IMG/VR virus record: IMGVR_UViG_3300035099_000591
Coordinates: 1 to 27,257 of that record
DNA length: 27,257 nucleotides
Reading direction: 5' to 3' (one strand)
DNA from: a virus
Part shown: positions 6,295-13,422 of the stretch, in pieces
Layout of the letters: each line of letters begins with the position of its first letter
Position numbering within the stretch: position 1 is the stretch's first letter
Notes under the pieces: generated by a model
The model's database searches: none
What the model was told of the DNA's origin: nothing
Seen by the model: the letters and a program-made list of their open reading frames with translations, nothing else
Position numbers and translations under genes: made by a program

Positions 6295-7708
6295 ACGCTG
6301 GTTCTTTTCTTGGTGGTTCTCTTGCTGACATGACTACTAAGGCGAGGCTCCACAGCATGTCGTCGTGGCTGTTTGCTGGATGACTAAACTGCAAGTGTCC
6401 GCTTTTGCTATACGCGTATTGCTGCTCGTTGATTTGTTGGCAAAGCTGCTTATGATATGGTATCGCCAAACGGTTCTGCTCCATAATTATTTTTAGGCTT
6501 GAAAGCAACTCCTCTTTGGTTTCAACAGTGAATTTTACTCCTTCCACGCAGCTGATGCCTTGAGCCTTAATTTCTTCTAAGACTGGCTCGCCCACGCCTG
6601 TTTGGTCCACGAGCATTTTGCGAAACTGGAATTTCTGGTTAGCTCGAACCAAGTGTCCTATAACTTGGCTGTATGGGGTTTCAAGGGGAAACTGATGCAT
6701 GTAAACAAGCTTTAAGATGTCACCTTCACGTTTCAAAACCGTGAGCACGGAGTAATCAGCAAGCTTGCCGAAATCAACTCCAGCATAGTAGTCTCCGCTT
6801 GGAAAAACTGCTTCAAGGCTTCCATAAAGCTCAACACCCAATTTCTGCGCTAACTCAACACATTTACGTATCAGTTCCTGCGGGAAATAGCTGTTTAATG
6901 CTTCAACAAACTCAGCTTCATACTCCATCAAGTAGGCTTCGCGAGTCATGTTCTGCTTCATTTCATCGAGAAACTCTTTTGTTACTAGTGGGCACTGCTC
7001 AGACTTTACTTTATGTACCTTGTAGTTTGGGTTAACGAAGGCTCTATAGAAAAAGTGGTTTTTATCCCAAGGCGTGCTTAGAAAAATTGCATAACCCTGC
7101 GTTGTGGTTAGCATTGGGAAAAGAACTTGTGTAATAACTTCTTCAGGGATCCAGCTTGCCTCATCGCAGATCACCATGTTTGCAGTATACCCACGGAGAA
7201 GATGTTCAGAGCATGGTAGGGCGATTATGCGGCTTCCATTATCAAAATGGATTAGCGTTCTCGTAGCTCTAACAACCTTGTTTCTTAAGCGGGCTGAGGA
7301 ATAGACAAACGTGGCTATGCGGTCAAACATTATCATGCTTTGCCTCAGGCTTGGAGCAGTTATCAGCACGGTTACATTTGGGTTTGTGTATGTGAAAAAT
7401 ATGGCTTTCATGGCTATGGTTGTTGTTTTGCCCGTTTGCCTTCCCATACATGCAACAATACGTTTTTTATTATCCTCGAGCAGCTTAGCCTGATATGGGA
7501 AAGGTTTGATACCCAAAATTTTCTCTGCGAAATCCACAGGCCCCTTTATTTCAACCTCTTCTTGCCTTAATATGTCTCTGGCTTCTTCTTCAAGGTCTTC
7601 AAACCGTGATCTTACTTCTTTGCTCTTTAATCTCCGCCAAAAGCTTCTCAAGGCTTTCCACACGGGCTTCCAAATCCTCCAGTTTTTCATACTCACGGAA
7701 AAGCTCAC
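6281..7708 (-). CDS. terL: Terminase large subunit
   Basis: A protein of up to 475 residues: an ATPase-nuclease motor that packages DNA through the portal. It has the classical Walker A GRQTGKT (89-95), an adenine-binding lead (KPFPYQAKLL), Walker B VICDEAS (Asp182-Glu183), a coupling segment FLSTPW, and RNase H-type nuclease acids in GVDFGKLADYS (Asp312), LVDQTGVG (Asp368) and HDDML (449-450). All key residues are present. The first start is GTG 7708 with ATG 7690 as an alternative; both overlap the small terminase gene by about 90-110 bases. It is read leftward, opposite to portal and capsid genes, and is the last gene of a four-gene operon. Confidence 0.93.
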   Translation of the reverse strand: MSFSVSMKNWRIWKPVWKALRSFWRRLKSKEVRSRFEDLEEEARDILRQEEVEIKGPVDFAEKILGIKPFPYQAKLLEDNKKRIVACMGRQTGKTTTIAMKAIFFTYTNPNVTVLITAPSLRQSMIMFDRIATFVYSSARLRNKVVRATRTLIHFDNGSRIIALPCSEHLLRGYTANMVICDEASWIPEEVITQVLFPMLTTTQGYAIFLSTPWDKNHFFYRAFVNPNYKVHKVKSEQCPLVTKEFLDEMKQNMTREAYLMEYEAEFVEALNSYFPQELIRKCVELAQKLGVELYGSLEAVFPSGDYYAGVDFGKLADYSVLTVLKREGDILKLVYMHQFPLETPYSQVIGHLVRANQKFQFRKMLVDQTGVGEPVLEEIKAQGISCVEGVKFTVETKEELLSSLKIIMEQNRLAIPYHKQLCQQINEQQYAYSKSGHLQFSHPANSHDDMLWSLALVVMSAREPPRKEPAFTFG

Positions 7709-8036
7709 GATACTTCCAAGCCGCTTGGAAAATTATGCGAAAACGCTCCAGATCCGCCTTGTCATACTCTTTCAAGTCGCAGATTTTATTAAAAGCATCA
7801 ACGTAGCGAGCAACTATTGTTTCTAACCCTACAATTTCAGCCTCTCTGATTTGAGTACCAAATGATTTTTTCTTTTGGTTCTCAAAAGTAATCCTCGAAA
7901 CGGCGTTTTCAATTGCTCTATGCGTTCTTCCTGGAAGCTTGCCAGATTGTATTATCTCCTCAACCGTCTTACCATCCTTAACCATTTCCATTAAAAGCTT
8001 GATTTCCTCATCAGTCCAACGCTTACCTTTTGCCAT
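7599..8036 (-). CDS. terS: Terminase small subunit, probable (Myb/SANT-like HTH plus coiled coil)
   Basis: A 145-residue protein. Residues about 5-55 carry a Myb/SANT-like helix-turn-helix (KRWTDEEIKLLMEMVKDG, then PGRTHRAIENAVSRI). The C-terminal half has a helix pair ending in a heptad-rich segment (LEDLEARVESLEKLLAEIKE) fit for ring oligomerisation. An N-terminal DNA-binding fold plus oligomerising helices, placed directly upstream of and overlapping the large terminase gene, is the standard small terminase arrangement; it would recognise the packaging site and load the motor. Sequence alone would also allow a generic regulator, so context carries much of the call. It lies 4 bases after the preceding gene. 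Confidence 0.78.
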   Translation of the reverse strand: MAKGKRWTDEEIKLLMEMVKDGKTVEEIIQSGKLPGRTHRAIENAVSRITFENQKKKSFGTQIREAEIVGLETIVARYVDAFNKICDLKEYDKADLERFRIIFQAAWKYRELFREYEKLEDLEARVESLEKLLAEIKEQRSKITV

Positions 8037-8040
8037 GTGC

Positions 8041-8286
8041 TCATGCCCTCTGCGTTAAGAATATGCCTGTAATATTGCCTATCAAAAGGGAAATGGCACT
8101 AAAGATTTCAGGGTTCCATTTTCCCAAAACGATTAAATGCACGGCTTCCAGCGCCGTTAGACACGCAACCATGCCTAAGCTGAAATAAACAGCGTAAAGA
8201 AGCCTCTGGCTTGGCGGAACCTCAACTTGTCTTCCTTTTCTTGCGGGAATGGTTTTCGTTAAAGCTTTGCGGATGGGGTTTTTCAT
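8041..8286 (-). CDS. Small membrane protein in the packaging operon, holin candidate
   Basis: An 81-residue protein with a basic N terminus (MKNPIRKALTKTIPARKGRQ) and two hydrophobic helices near residues 28-52 and 58-77, ending close to the membrane. The ATGA at its start overlaps the stop of the preceding gene by 4 bases, so it is translationally coupled. Size, two-helix topology and basic cytoplasmic end resemble small phage holins, but no endolysin gene is recognisable and archaeal virus egress can be different. Function is therefore uncertain; membrane location is the firm part. Confidence 0.6.
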   Translation of the reverse strand: MKNPIRKALTKTIPARKGRQVEVPPSQRLLYAVYFSLGMVACLTALEAVHLIVLGKWNPEIFSAISLLIGNITGIFLTQRA

Positions 8287-8690
8287 TGTTCATTCCCGAA
8301 AATTGTTATCCTCCGCATTAGGCGTCTCGCCCTGCCGTGTATGAAGGCTTGCTGGCAAACGTGCACATTTTCAGCGTTCATGAGTTTAGGCTTCAACACA
8401 TTGATGTTTTCAACAGTGCCCACCGGGATTATTGTGCAGTCTATCTGTCCATAACCCTGTGCGAAAAGCCACTGGCTGGCAACAAGCACTATGTGCTTTG
8501 CGATTTTTCCGAAGGCTCCTATGTAAACGCCGTAGCTTGTAACAGGCAAGTCAATTTCTGCCCCGGCAGCTCCAGTTTCACGCATCTCCTCAACGGTTTC
8601 CACTTTCCCCCTTGAAGCATCAAGCCATGTGACCTCCACCAAGTCGCCTGACTGCAATTCGCTTAGTTGTTTAAGCACCTTCTTGCTCAT
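8283..8690 (-). CDS. Unknown 135-residue protein, first gene of the packaging operon
   Basis: I do not recognise a family. The N-terminal third has a short helix (KKVLKQLSELQ) and then SGDLVEVTWLDASRG, which looks like the start of a small beta-barrel (SH3/Sm-like). A linker of Glu/Ala/Gly follows, then strands TSYGVYIGAFGKIAKHIVLV. The C terminus (RARRLMRRITIFGNEQ) is basic. It opens the leftward operon ahead of a two-helix membrane protein and both terminase subunits, under the divergent promoter at 8691-8838. A role in packaging or in regulation of late genes is possible from position only. Confidence 0.6.
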   Translation of the reverse strand: MSKKVLKQLSELQSGDLVEVTWLDASRGKVETVEEMRETGAAGAEIDLPVTSYGVYIGAFGKIAKHIVLVASQWLFAQGYGQIDCTIIPVGTVENINVLKPKLMNAENVHVCQQAFIHGRARRLMRRITIFGNEQ

Positions 8691-8725
8691 GCCTTATAAC
8701 CTGACTAAGAAATATGACGAAAACT

Positions 8726-8809
8726 GAGCTTTTTAAGTAAATCTGAACATCTTCTTTAATTAAACTCGATTTTAATTAATATTTTGTTTCAGATTTGTTT
8801 TTTAAGCTC
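8726..8809. promoter_or_regulatory. Symmetric divergent promoter between packaging and tail operons
   Basis: Two 22-base arms face each other: 8726-8747 (GAGCTT, 7 bases, AAATCTGAA) and 8788-8809 (TTCAGATTT, 7 bases, AAGCTC). The outer 6 and inner 9 bases are perfect inverted copies. Each arm contains a T/A-rich TATA-like core (rightward about 8797-8805, leftward about 8730-8738) and ends 30-36 bases before a start codon (ATG 8839 and ATG 8690). The 40 bases between the arms contain two TTAATTAA copies. The shared TTCAGATTT plus TATA arrangement looks like a common late promoter read both ways. Confidence 0.6.
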
Positions 8810-8838
8810 TTTTGAAGCTTGTTTCTCATGGATTGGGA

Positions 8839-9198
8839 ATGGTTTCAGTTACTGCTGACCAGGTTCGCAAGCGGTTAGGCTTAACGGTGGCAGACATCAG
8901 CGATGAGGATGTCTTAGCGTTTAGAGAAGAGGCTGTTGCCTTCCTAAGCGAGGAAATTGCCAAGACACTTAACGCTACAAACTGCACAGAAGCTGAAGCT
9001 AACGCAATTCGCAACCTGACAGCAATTTATTGCTATTGTAAAGTCAGCGGCGGATCTGCTGTTGGATTAGACTTCAGCGTAGGCGACTTGCGTGTTTCGC
9101 CAGATGCTGGAAAACAGCTTGAGTTTTTGAAAGAGCAGGTTGAGCGGTTCATAGCTCGAGAGAAGCGGTTTGGCATAAGCCTTCTGGAGGGACCCTGA
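8839..9198 (+). CDS. Head-tail connector (adaptor, gp6/gp15-like)
   Basis: About 119 residues from ATG 8839. It is a short helical protein: VSVTADQVRKRLGL, then ISDEDVLAFREEAVAFLSEEIAKTL, AIRNLTAIYCYCKVSG, and a final amphipathic helix (LEFLKEQVERFIAREKRF). This arrangement, including the ...L..D..DE..V......A...V sequence and the later helix with repeated aromatic/Cys residues, resembles head-completion adaptors that bind beneath the portal. The frame extends upstream to TTG 8812, but that codon would lie upstream of the expected transcript start of the TATA-like element at about 8797-8805, so ATG 8839 is preferred. It is the first gene of the tail operon and abuts the next by one base. Confidence 0.65.
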   Translation: MVSVTADQVRKRLGLTVADISDEDVLAFREEAVAFLSEEIAKTLNATNCTEAEANAIRNLTAIYCYCKVSGGSAVGLDFSVGDLRVSPDAGKQLEFLKEQVERFIAREKRFGISLLEGP

Positions 9199-10820
9199 TG
9201 GGCGTTGTGCCTGAAGCTTATTATCAATTCATGATGCATTATGCTCCTTACTTTTACGTTATTCCCACAAAACTGAGTCAAGATGCCTCTTCAGGCCAGA
9301 AAAACATCACCGTTGCGGATGGCACAAAGTTTCAAGCTGACTTTCCAGTTGAAATCGAAGATGATGCCCACGCTGAGTGGAATGAGGTTGGCAGCGTGGC
9401 GGGTAACGTTCTTACAATGAAAAATAATTTGGCTTATACTTATTACGTTGCTAAAAACGGTAAAGTCGAAGGGCCGGACCCGAGTTTTATGCGTGGCGCT
9501 TTCCCAGCAGCCTTTGCCATAGAATTTCTTTACGAGGCTCACTCGGCTCCTCAATTCGAAGCTAAACAAGTCGAGATTCTTGCGAAGATCGTTAGTCTTG
9601 CGGATTGGCTTTTGACACAGCAATGTACGGATCCTGCTAAGAAGGCCTATGGCGGGTTCAAATCCAGCGAATCAAGCACTCAGTACTGGAGCATTGATGC
9701 AGGTAGGGTTATTCCCGCATTGCTGAAGGCTTACGCCTTAACCAGCACAGTCGGATATCTGAATGCTGCCAAACTTGCGGGGTACACTTTTCTCTACACG
9801 ATGCAACATGAACCAAGCAGTCTGGGCGTTCACGACAAATACTATGGCGGATTCGCAAGATACGTCACTATAGACAACGCTTGGTCCCAGCTCATGATTG
9901 TTGAGGACCTTTACGATTTTATCGGTTTGAAAATATTGGCTGAAACCTATGACACAGCAAACAAAACTCGGTATGAAACCATGATAAGTGACGCAGTCGC
10001 TTTTCTGCGTGAAGGTTTCGAGCAGCTTTACTTGTGGTTTGACCCTAAGCCTTCTGGAGACGGTAAATGGCATCGTGTAGGCATCAACGAAACTGAAGTT
10101 TATGACGATCCAATGAGCTTCGCACTACTTGGGCTTTATACCTATGAAGGCTGGAGCTTAACATGTCAAAGAGTTTACAACTTCATCCAGACGATTAGAG
10201 CCTCAGCACAGTATCCAGCTTATCACCCAGCCATTTGCTGGCCAGGCTACATAGATGTTGTTGCAAAGTTTCCAGCATGCCCATATTATGACGCTGTCAC
10301 AAGCGGAATCCTGTGGCAGATCCGTCATGTACATGACAAGCCAAGCCTCGCCTTCAGCATGCAAGTTATCGCGAAATATCAAAAAGAGTTCATGTATTGG
10401 GGCCCATTATTCACGGATTACAGCCCCGTAACCGAGCAGAAGGCTATGACTAATGTTAGCTGGCTTGCACGACTATTCCTCAATTACCAGGAACCGCTTA
10501 CCTCTTTCACACGCATTTTGAGGAGTAAAGGCGAGAATGTGCTGCTTTATATGATAAGGCAAGCTGCTGAGAAGGTTACCTACAGCGAGCCCTTAGATGT
10601 CAAAGCAATCGTTTCGCCCACAAGGGTTGAAGAGATTTTCATTGAGCCAGGCTACATGGTTAACGATCATATCACGATTTACACTTTCGCACCGGTAAGG
10701 CAACATGACAAGATACGCTGCAAAGGCGAAGACTACGAGGTTTTAGGCGTTCAAGCCTTCGACTTCGCTGGCGAAACAGCCTATTTCAAAGCATCTTGTA
10801 GGAGGCTGATTGGACAATGA
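9198..10820 (+). CDS. Head-closure/neck protein with an inserted alpha/alpha-barrel glycosidase-like domain
   Basis: A 540-residue protein. Residues about 25-92 form a beta-rich module (GQKNITVADGTKF, then GNVLTMKNNLAYTYYV). Residues about 95-430 have repeated amphipathic helix pairs with YGGFKSSES, YWSIDAGRVIPALLKAYALT, YYGGFARYVTIDNAW and DDPMSFALLGLYTYEGW, typical of six-hairpin (alpha/alpha) glycosidase or lyase barrels. Residues about 430-540 look like a phage head-closure protein (ILRSKGENVLLY, then DKIRCKGEDYEVLGVQAF). The gene sits between connector and tail terminator, exactly where a closure protein belongs, so the barrel appears as an added domain displayed on the neck. Whether it cleaves or only binds glycan is unknown; Asp residues in the DDPMS segment are candidates. 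The fold call is from pattern, without structure prediction. Confidence 0.65.
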   Translation: MGVVPEAYYQFMMHYAPYFYVIPTKLSQDASSGQKNITVADGTKFQADFPVEIEDDAHAEWNEVGSVAGNVLTMKNNLAYTYYVAKNGKVEGPDPSFMRGAFPAAFAIEFLYEAHSAPQFEAKQVEILAKIVSLADWLLTQQCTDPAKKAYGGFKSSESSTQYWSIDAGRVIPALLKAYALTSTVGYLNAAKLAGYTFLYTMQHEPSSLGVHDKYYGGFARYVTIDNAWSQLMIVEDLYDFIGLKILAETYDTANKTRYETMISDAVAFLREGFEQLYLWFDPKPSGDGKWHRVGINETEVYDDPMSFALLGLYTYEGWSLTCQRVYNFIQTIRASAQYPAYHPAICWPGYIDVVAKFPACPYYDAVTSGILWQIRHVHDKPSLAFSMQVIAKYQKEFMYWGPLFTDYSPVTEQKAMTNVSWLARLFLNYQEPLTSFTRILRSKGENVLLYMIRQAAEKVTYSEPLDVKAIVSPTRVEEIFIEPGYMVNDHITIYTFAPVRQHDKIRCKGEDYEVLGVQAFDFAGETAYFKASCRRLIGQ

Positions 10821-11803
10821 GCGAATACGAAGACTCAGTAACAACCACAGTTAGGCTTCTGCAAAAGAACACGAGAGTTGTGAAGGATGATAACTCTATC
10901 GCAAGCATTTACGTGAGCAAGGAATGGTATGACCGTGAGCTTTTCAAAAATTATGATGGGCAAATCACGGTTGGGCTTGCGGAAAGCAGAGACACGAAAA
11001 TCGAGATGTCTGGCAGAATAAGAAAGCGTTTGGGTTCTCTGCGGGTTAATGTTTGGGCAACCGACCGCCCAGCGACAAGCGACCCTGGTAGGCTTATGCG
11101 TCAAAAGATGGTTGAAGAGGTTAACCGCATTGTTAGGCAGAACCGGAACAGGCCAAACATAACAGAATATAATTTCGCTGGTTTGGGATACCCGTCTGGC
11201 GACCCGCATAAAGCTTTTCAAACAGGCTCTGCAAATGAGCTTGCTCCTGGACACGCAAGCTGGAACGAGCTTACAAGCACAGAGTATCAAAAAATCTGGT
11301 ATACTGATGATAATCGCTATTCTAAAAGTCATAGTGTTAATGGCGAATATGCCATGATGCTTTTCCGCTTCAAAGTTGAAAGCAGAGAGAAGACTGTTAA
11401 AAAAATTGTTTTGGCGTTTGAGGGTTATGGCACTTCCCCCGGGGGAAATGGAATCACAATAAAGGTTTGGAATCGCGTGGCTGCTGCTTGGCAAAACGCT
11501 CAGGTTGGAACTGGTGGGGCAGACGAAACAATCACTATCACGTTAACATCATCCCTTACCGATTACATCGATGACAACGGGTATGTTTGGCTTCTTGCGA
11601 GAACAACAAACGCAAGCGATGGAACCACAGCAGCCATAATAAATTGTGATTATGTGAGCTGCACAGTCACGGTTAACGGAATTACCTACTTGGATGTGGT
11701 TAGTTTTCGGGACGTTGACCGTGTGGATGTTAAACCCTTCATTTTCCGCACGGAGTTTCAGCTGAAATCATGGTCCTTCGAGGACGTTGGAGGAGCATTC
11801 TAA
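10817..11803 (+). CDS. Tail terminator/neck protein with an inserted beta-sandwich domain
   Basis: A 328-residue protein overlapping the preceding stop by 4 bases (ATGA). Residues about 1-115 resemble a tail terminator/completion protein (VSKEWYDRELFKNYDGQITV, then SGRIRKRLGSLRVNVWATD and a helix RQKMVEEVNRIVRQNR). Residues about 120-288 form a separate strand-rich domain (FRFKVESREKTVKKIVLAFE, ITIKVWNRVAAAW, TITITLTSSLTDYI, GYVWLLARTT) like a jelly-roll or carbohydrate-binding module. The terminator fold then resumes at about 289-328 (VVSFRDVDRV, FQLKSWSFEDV). The gene lies directly before the tail tube, as expected. The core call is moderate; the insertion boundaries are visible as a break and resumption of style. 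Confidence 0.65.
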   Translation: MSEYEDSVTTTVRLLQKNTRVVKDDNSIASIYVSKEWYDRELFKNYDGQITVGLAESRDTKIEMSGRIRKRLGSLRVNVWATDRPATSDPGRLMRQKMVEEVNRIVRQNRNRPNITEYNFAGLGYPSGDPHKAFQTGSANELAPGHASWNELTSTEYQKIWYTDDNRYSKSHSVNGEYAMMLFRFKVESREKTVKKIVLAFEGYGTSPGGNGITIKVWNRVAAAWQNAQVGTGGADETITITLTSSLTDYIDDNGYVWLLARTTNASDGTTAAIINCDYVSCTVTVNGITYLDVVSFRDVDRVDVKPFIFRTEFQLKSWSFEDVGGAF

Positions 11804-11824
11804 AAAGGAGAGTGAGAAAAGAAA

Positions 11825-12694
11825 ATGGTTGACACGTATGGAGCGCATGAAAGCCGCGTATACTTCGTAGCTGAAAGCGTCTATGGACAGACGCCAACGA
11901 ATCCTTCGATGGTTGGCATAAACACTGAAGGCGTAGAGCCGGGATTGGACCCGGGCTTAATAAAGGTTAGAGGCGTGGGGTCAAGGGATTTGCAGAGCTT
12001 GACGAAGGGTTTGCGGAAGGTGCATTTGAAGGTTCCGAGCGTTTTGACAAGCGAGTCGCCCATCGCTTTCATTCAGCATGTGCAGACGCTTAGCCCGTTA
12101 AGCATTCAGGTGCTGTATTACAAAGGCTTGTTCAGTAGCCCCTCAGACGTGATTAGCTTCCTCTACAAGGGCTGCAGAATCAACAAGCTTGACGTTGAGT
12201 GCAGTGTTGAAGACGTCATGAGGGCTTCTGTGGAGCTTATTGGGCAAGACGTTGCGGTTGGCACGGCCAAAATTGCCGGAGCCTCATATGGCGACTATGG
12301 TGGAGCAGTTCCTTACAGTGCAAGCTATGTTATGCGTGGATTAGCAGACGGTTCAGGCTTAGCTGCCGTAGAACGCATAACAGACTGGAAATTCATCATT
12401 GAAAACAACTTGAAGCCTGTGACAGTCATCAAAACCACAGACGCCCACTTGATAAAGTATCTGCCGGCTCGCCATAGGAATCTAAGCGGTGAATTAACAT
12501 TCGAGTTTGAAGATAAAACGGAGTTTGACGATGTCATCAACGATGCTGAGTTCAGCTTAAAATTCGGGTTAGGCGCGACATATAGCGCCTTGTTCAAGTA
12601 TTGCAAGTGGGAAGACGTGGCCACGCCAACCCGCATCGAAGACCTTGTGAGTTTGAAGGCGAAGTTTGTTGCGAGGGACGTTTTGATAAGCTGA
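11825..12694 (+). CDS. Major tail tube protein
   Basis: A 289-residue protein starting ESRVYFVAESVYGQTPTNPS, a lead common in phage tail tube proteins, followed by LIKVRGVGSRDLQSLTKGL, an internal VECSVEDVMRASVELIGQDV, and a final strand SLKAKFVARDVLIS. The repeated beta-strand and helix pattern fits the tube fold shared with Hcp and gpV. Hexamers would stack around the tape measure to form the tail. An AAGGAGAG site (about 11805-11812) precedes ATG 11825. It sits between the terminator and tail assembly chaperone genes, the classical siphovirus order. No sheath gene is present, so the tail should be non-contractile. Confidence 0.75.
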   Translation: MVDTYGAHESRVYFVAESVYGQTPTNPSMVGINTEGVEPGLDPGLIKVRGVGSRDLQSLTKGLRKVHLKVPSVLTSESPIAFIQHVQTLSPLSIQVLYYKGLFSSPSDVISFLYKGCRINKLDVECSVEDVMRASVELIGQDVAVGTAKIAGASYGDYGGAVPYSASYVMRGLADGSGLAAVERITDWKFIIENNLKPVTVIKTTDAHLIKYLPARHRNLSGELTFEFEDKTEFDDVINDAEFSLKFGLGATYSALFKYCKWEDVATPTRIEDLVSLKAKFVARDVLIS

Positions 12695-12705
12695 GGCGGT
12701 TGAAA

Positions 12706-12912
12706 ATGGCTGTGGAAGTTGACGTTTTACAATATTTCGGTGCTGAGGCAGAGTTGAAAAAGAAGTGGATGAGGATGTGGGAGAGTCTTGGAAAGCGAAT
12801 ACTTAGGATGCCTAAGTGGATGCAAGACATAGTGCTTGAAGACATAAACACAGCCATCAGAAACCGATTAGCTGTTATGGAGATGATTCAAAATGCGAAC
12901 AGAAACCATTGA
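12706..12912 (+). CDS. Small helical protein between tail tube and tail chaperone
   Basis: A 68-residue protein. ATG 12706 is preferred: it is the first ATG after the tail tube stop, it has GAGGCGG upstream, and earlier codons in this frame lie inside the tail tube gene. The protein is mostly helical and charged (GAEAELKKKWMRMWESLGKR, then PKWMQDIVLEDINTAIRNRL). No family is recognised. Its 3' end overlaps the chaperone gene by 20 bases, so it belongs to the tail operon and may be a tail assembly factor; that is inference from position. Confidence 0.65.
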   Translation: MAVEVDVLQYFGAEAELKKKWMRMWESLGKRILRMPKWMQDIVLEDINTAIRNRLAVMEMIQNANRNH

Positions 12913-13351
12913 AATCGATGAAAGGTTTGGCAAGGAGTATGCTGGACGCTACGTTTTTCAAGGGATGTCGTGGGCTAAACGCAGCCGAATAATCCAGAAA
13001 AACACTAAATACAGCCAGCAGACGGGGCAAATCATAGCAAGCGATTACGTGGCTATTCAGGCAGAAACAATAATGGCAAGTCTGAAAGAGCAACCAGAAC
13101 ACAAACCCATAACCCTTGAGAAGCTGCTTAACGAAGAAAATGGCGTTCCAATAGGGTTAGGAGAGTTCTTCAGCCAAATAGCCAACAGGCTTAACAGCCT
13201 CAGCGTTGAAGAAACACGTTTTTTGTCAGAGCAATCCGCAGACAAACACCACACCCGAGAGTCACGGAGTATAGGCTCTGCAAAGAGTTCGGTTGGACAC
13301 CCAAGCAACTCGAGAGGCAGCCAGCGAAAACCATCCAAGAGTTCATCGTGA
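12893..13351 (+). CDS. Tail assembly chaperone, short (G-type) product
   Basis: A 152-residue protein made by reading straight through the slippery site at 13219-13225. The N-terminal domain (ERFGKEYAGRYVFQGMSWAK, then a long helical part to about residue 110) is the chaperone proper. The last roughly 40 residues are Ser/Arg/His-rich, low in hydrophobics and look like an out-of-frame tail, which fits a terminated frame. In lambda-like viruses the G product and a G-T frameshift fusion together coat the tape measure protein before tube polymerisation. The gene lies between tail tube and tape measure, its expected place. Confidence 0.75.
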   Translation: MRTETIEIDERFGKEYAGRYVFQGMSWAKRSRIIQKNTKYSQQTGQIIASDYVAIQAETIMASLKEQPEHKPITLEKLLNEENGVPIGLGEFFSQIANRLNSLSVEETRFLSEQSADKHHTRESRSIGSAKSSVGHPSNSRGSQRKPSKSSS

Positions 13352-13422
13352 TTCTGAACGAGGTGGACAGGCAAACGCAAGAGGAGCTGGATAAAGCCAA
13401 GCGGGAGGCAAAGCTGCGATGA
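12893..13422 (+). CDS. Tail assembly chaperone, -1 frameshift (GT-type) fusion
   Basis: A predicted 176-residue product: 111 codons in the first frame to the TTG at 13223-13225, then 65 codons in the -1 frame from 13225 to the TGA at 13420-13422. The -1 extension is clearly protein-like (TEYRLCKEFGWTPKQLERQ, then TIQEFIVILNEVDRQTQEEL), is free of stops from 13210, and its stop overlaps the next start codon (ATGA). The 'C..FG.tP.ql..q....i..f...l' style is typical of T-type chaperone extensions. The T domain recruits the tail tube protein to the G-coated tape measure. The fusion is inferred; the site and open frame are seen. Confidence 0.82.
13219..13225 (+). promoter_or_regulatory. Programmed -1 ribosomal frameshift site (T TTT TTG)
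   Basis: TTTTTTG lies in the correct phase (codons TTT TTG of the first frame, preceded by T), a canonical X XXY YYZ heptamer. The -1 frame is open from 13210 to 13422, so slippage here fuses the two chaperone frames. Downstream, CAGAGC (13227-13232) can pair with GCTCTG (13275-13280), or GCAGA (13238-13242) with TCTGC (13277-13281); neither is clearly a stimulator. Confidence 0.82.

Noticed and set aside
8812-8838. TTG 8812 as start of the connector
   Set aside because: It would fall upstream of the transcript start expected from the TATA-like element at about 8797-8805; ATG 8839 gives a short leader, usual in archaea.
12601-12912. Longer version of the small tail-operon gene starting inside the tail tube gene
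   Set aside because: Its first 35 codons overlap the conserved tail tube C terminus and read as Arg/Cys-rich shadow. ATG 12706 with its own ribosome site is better.
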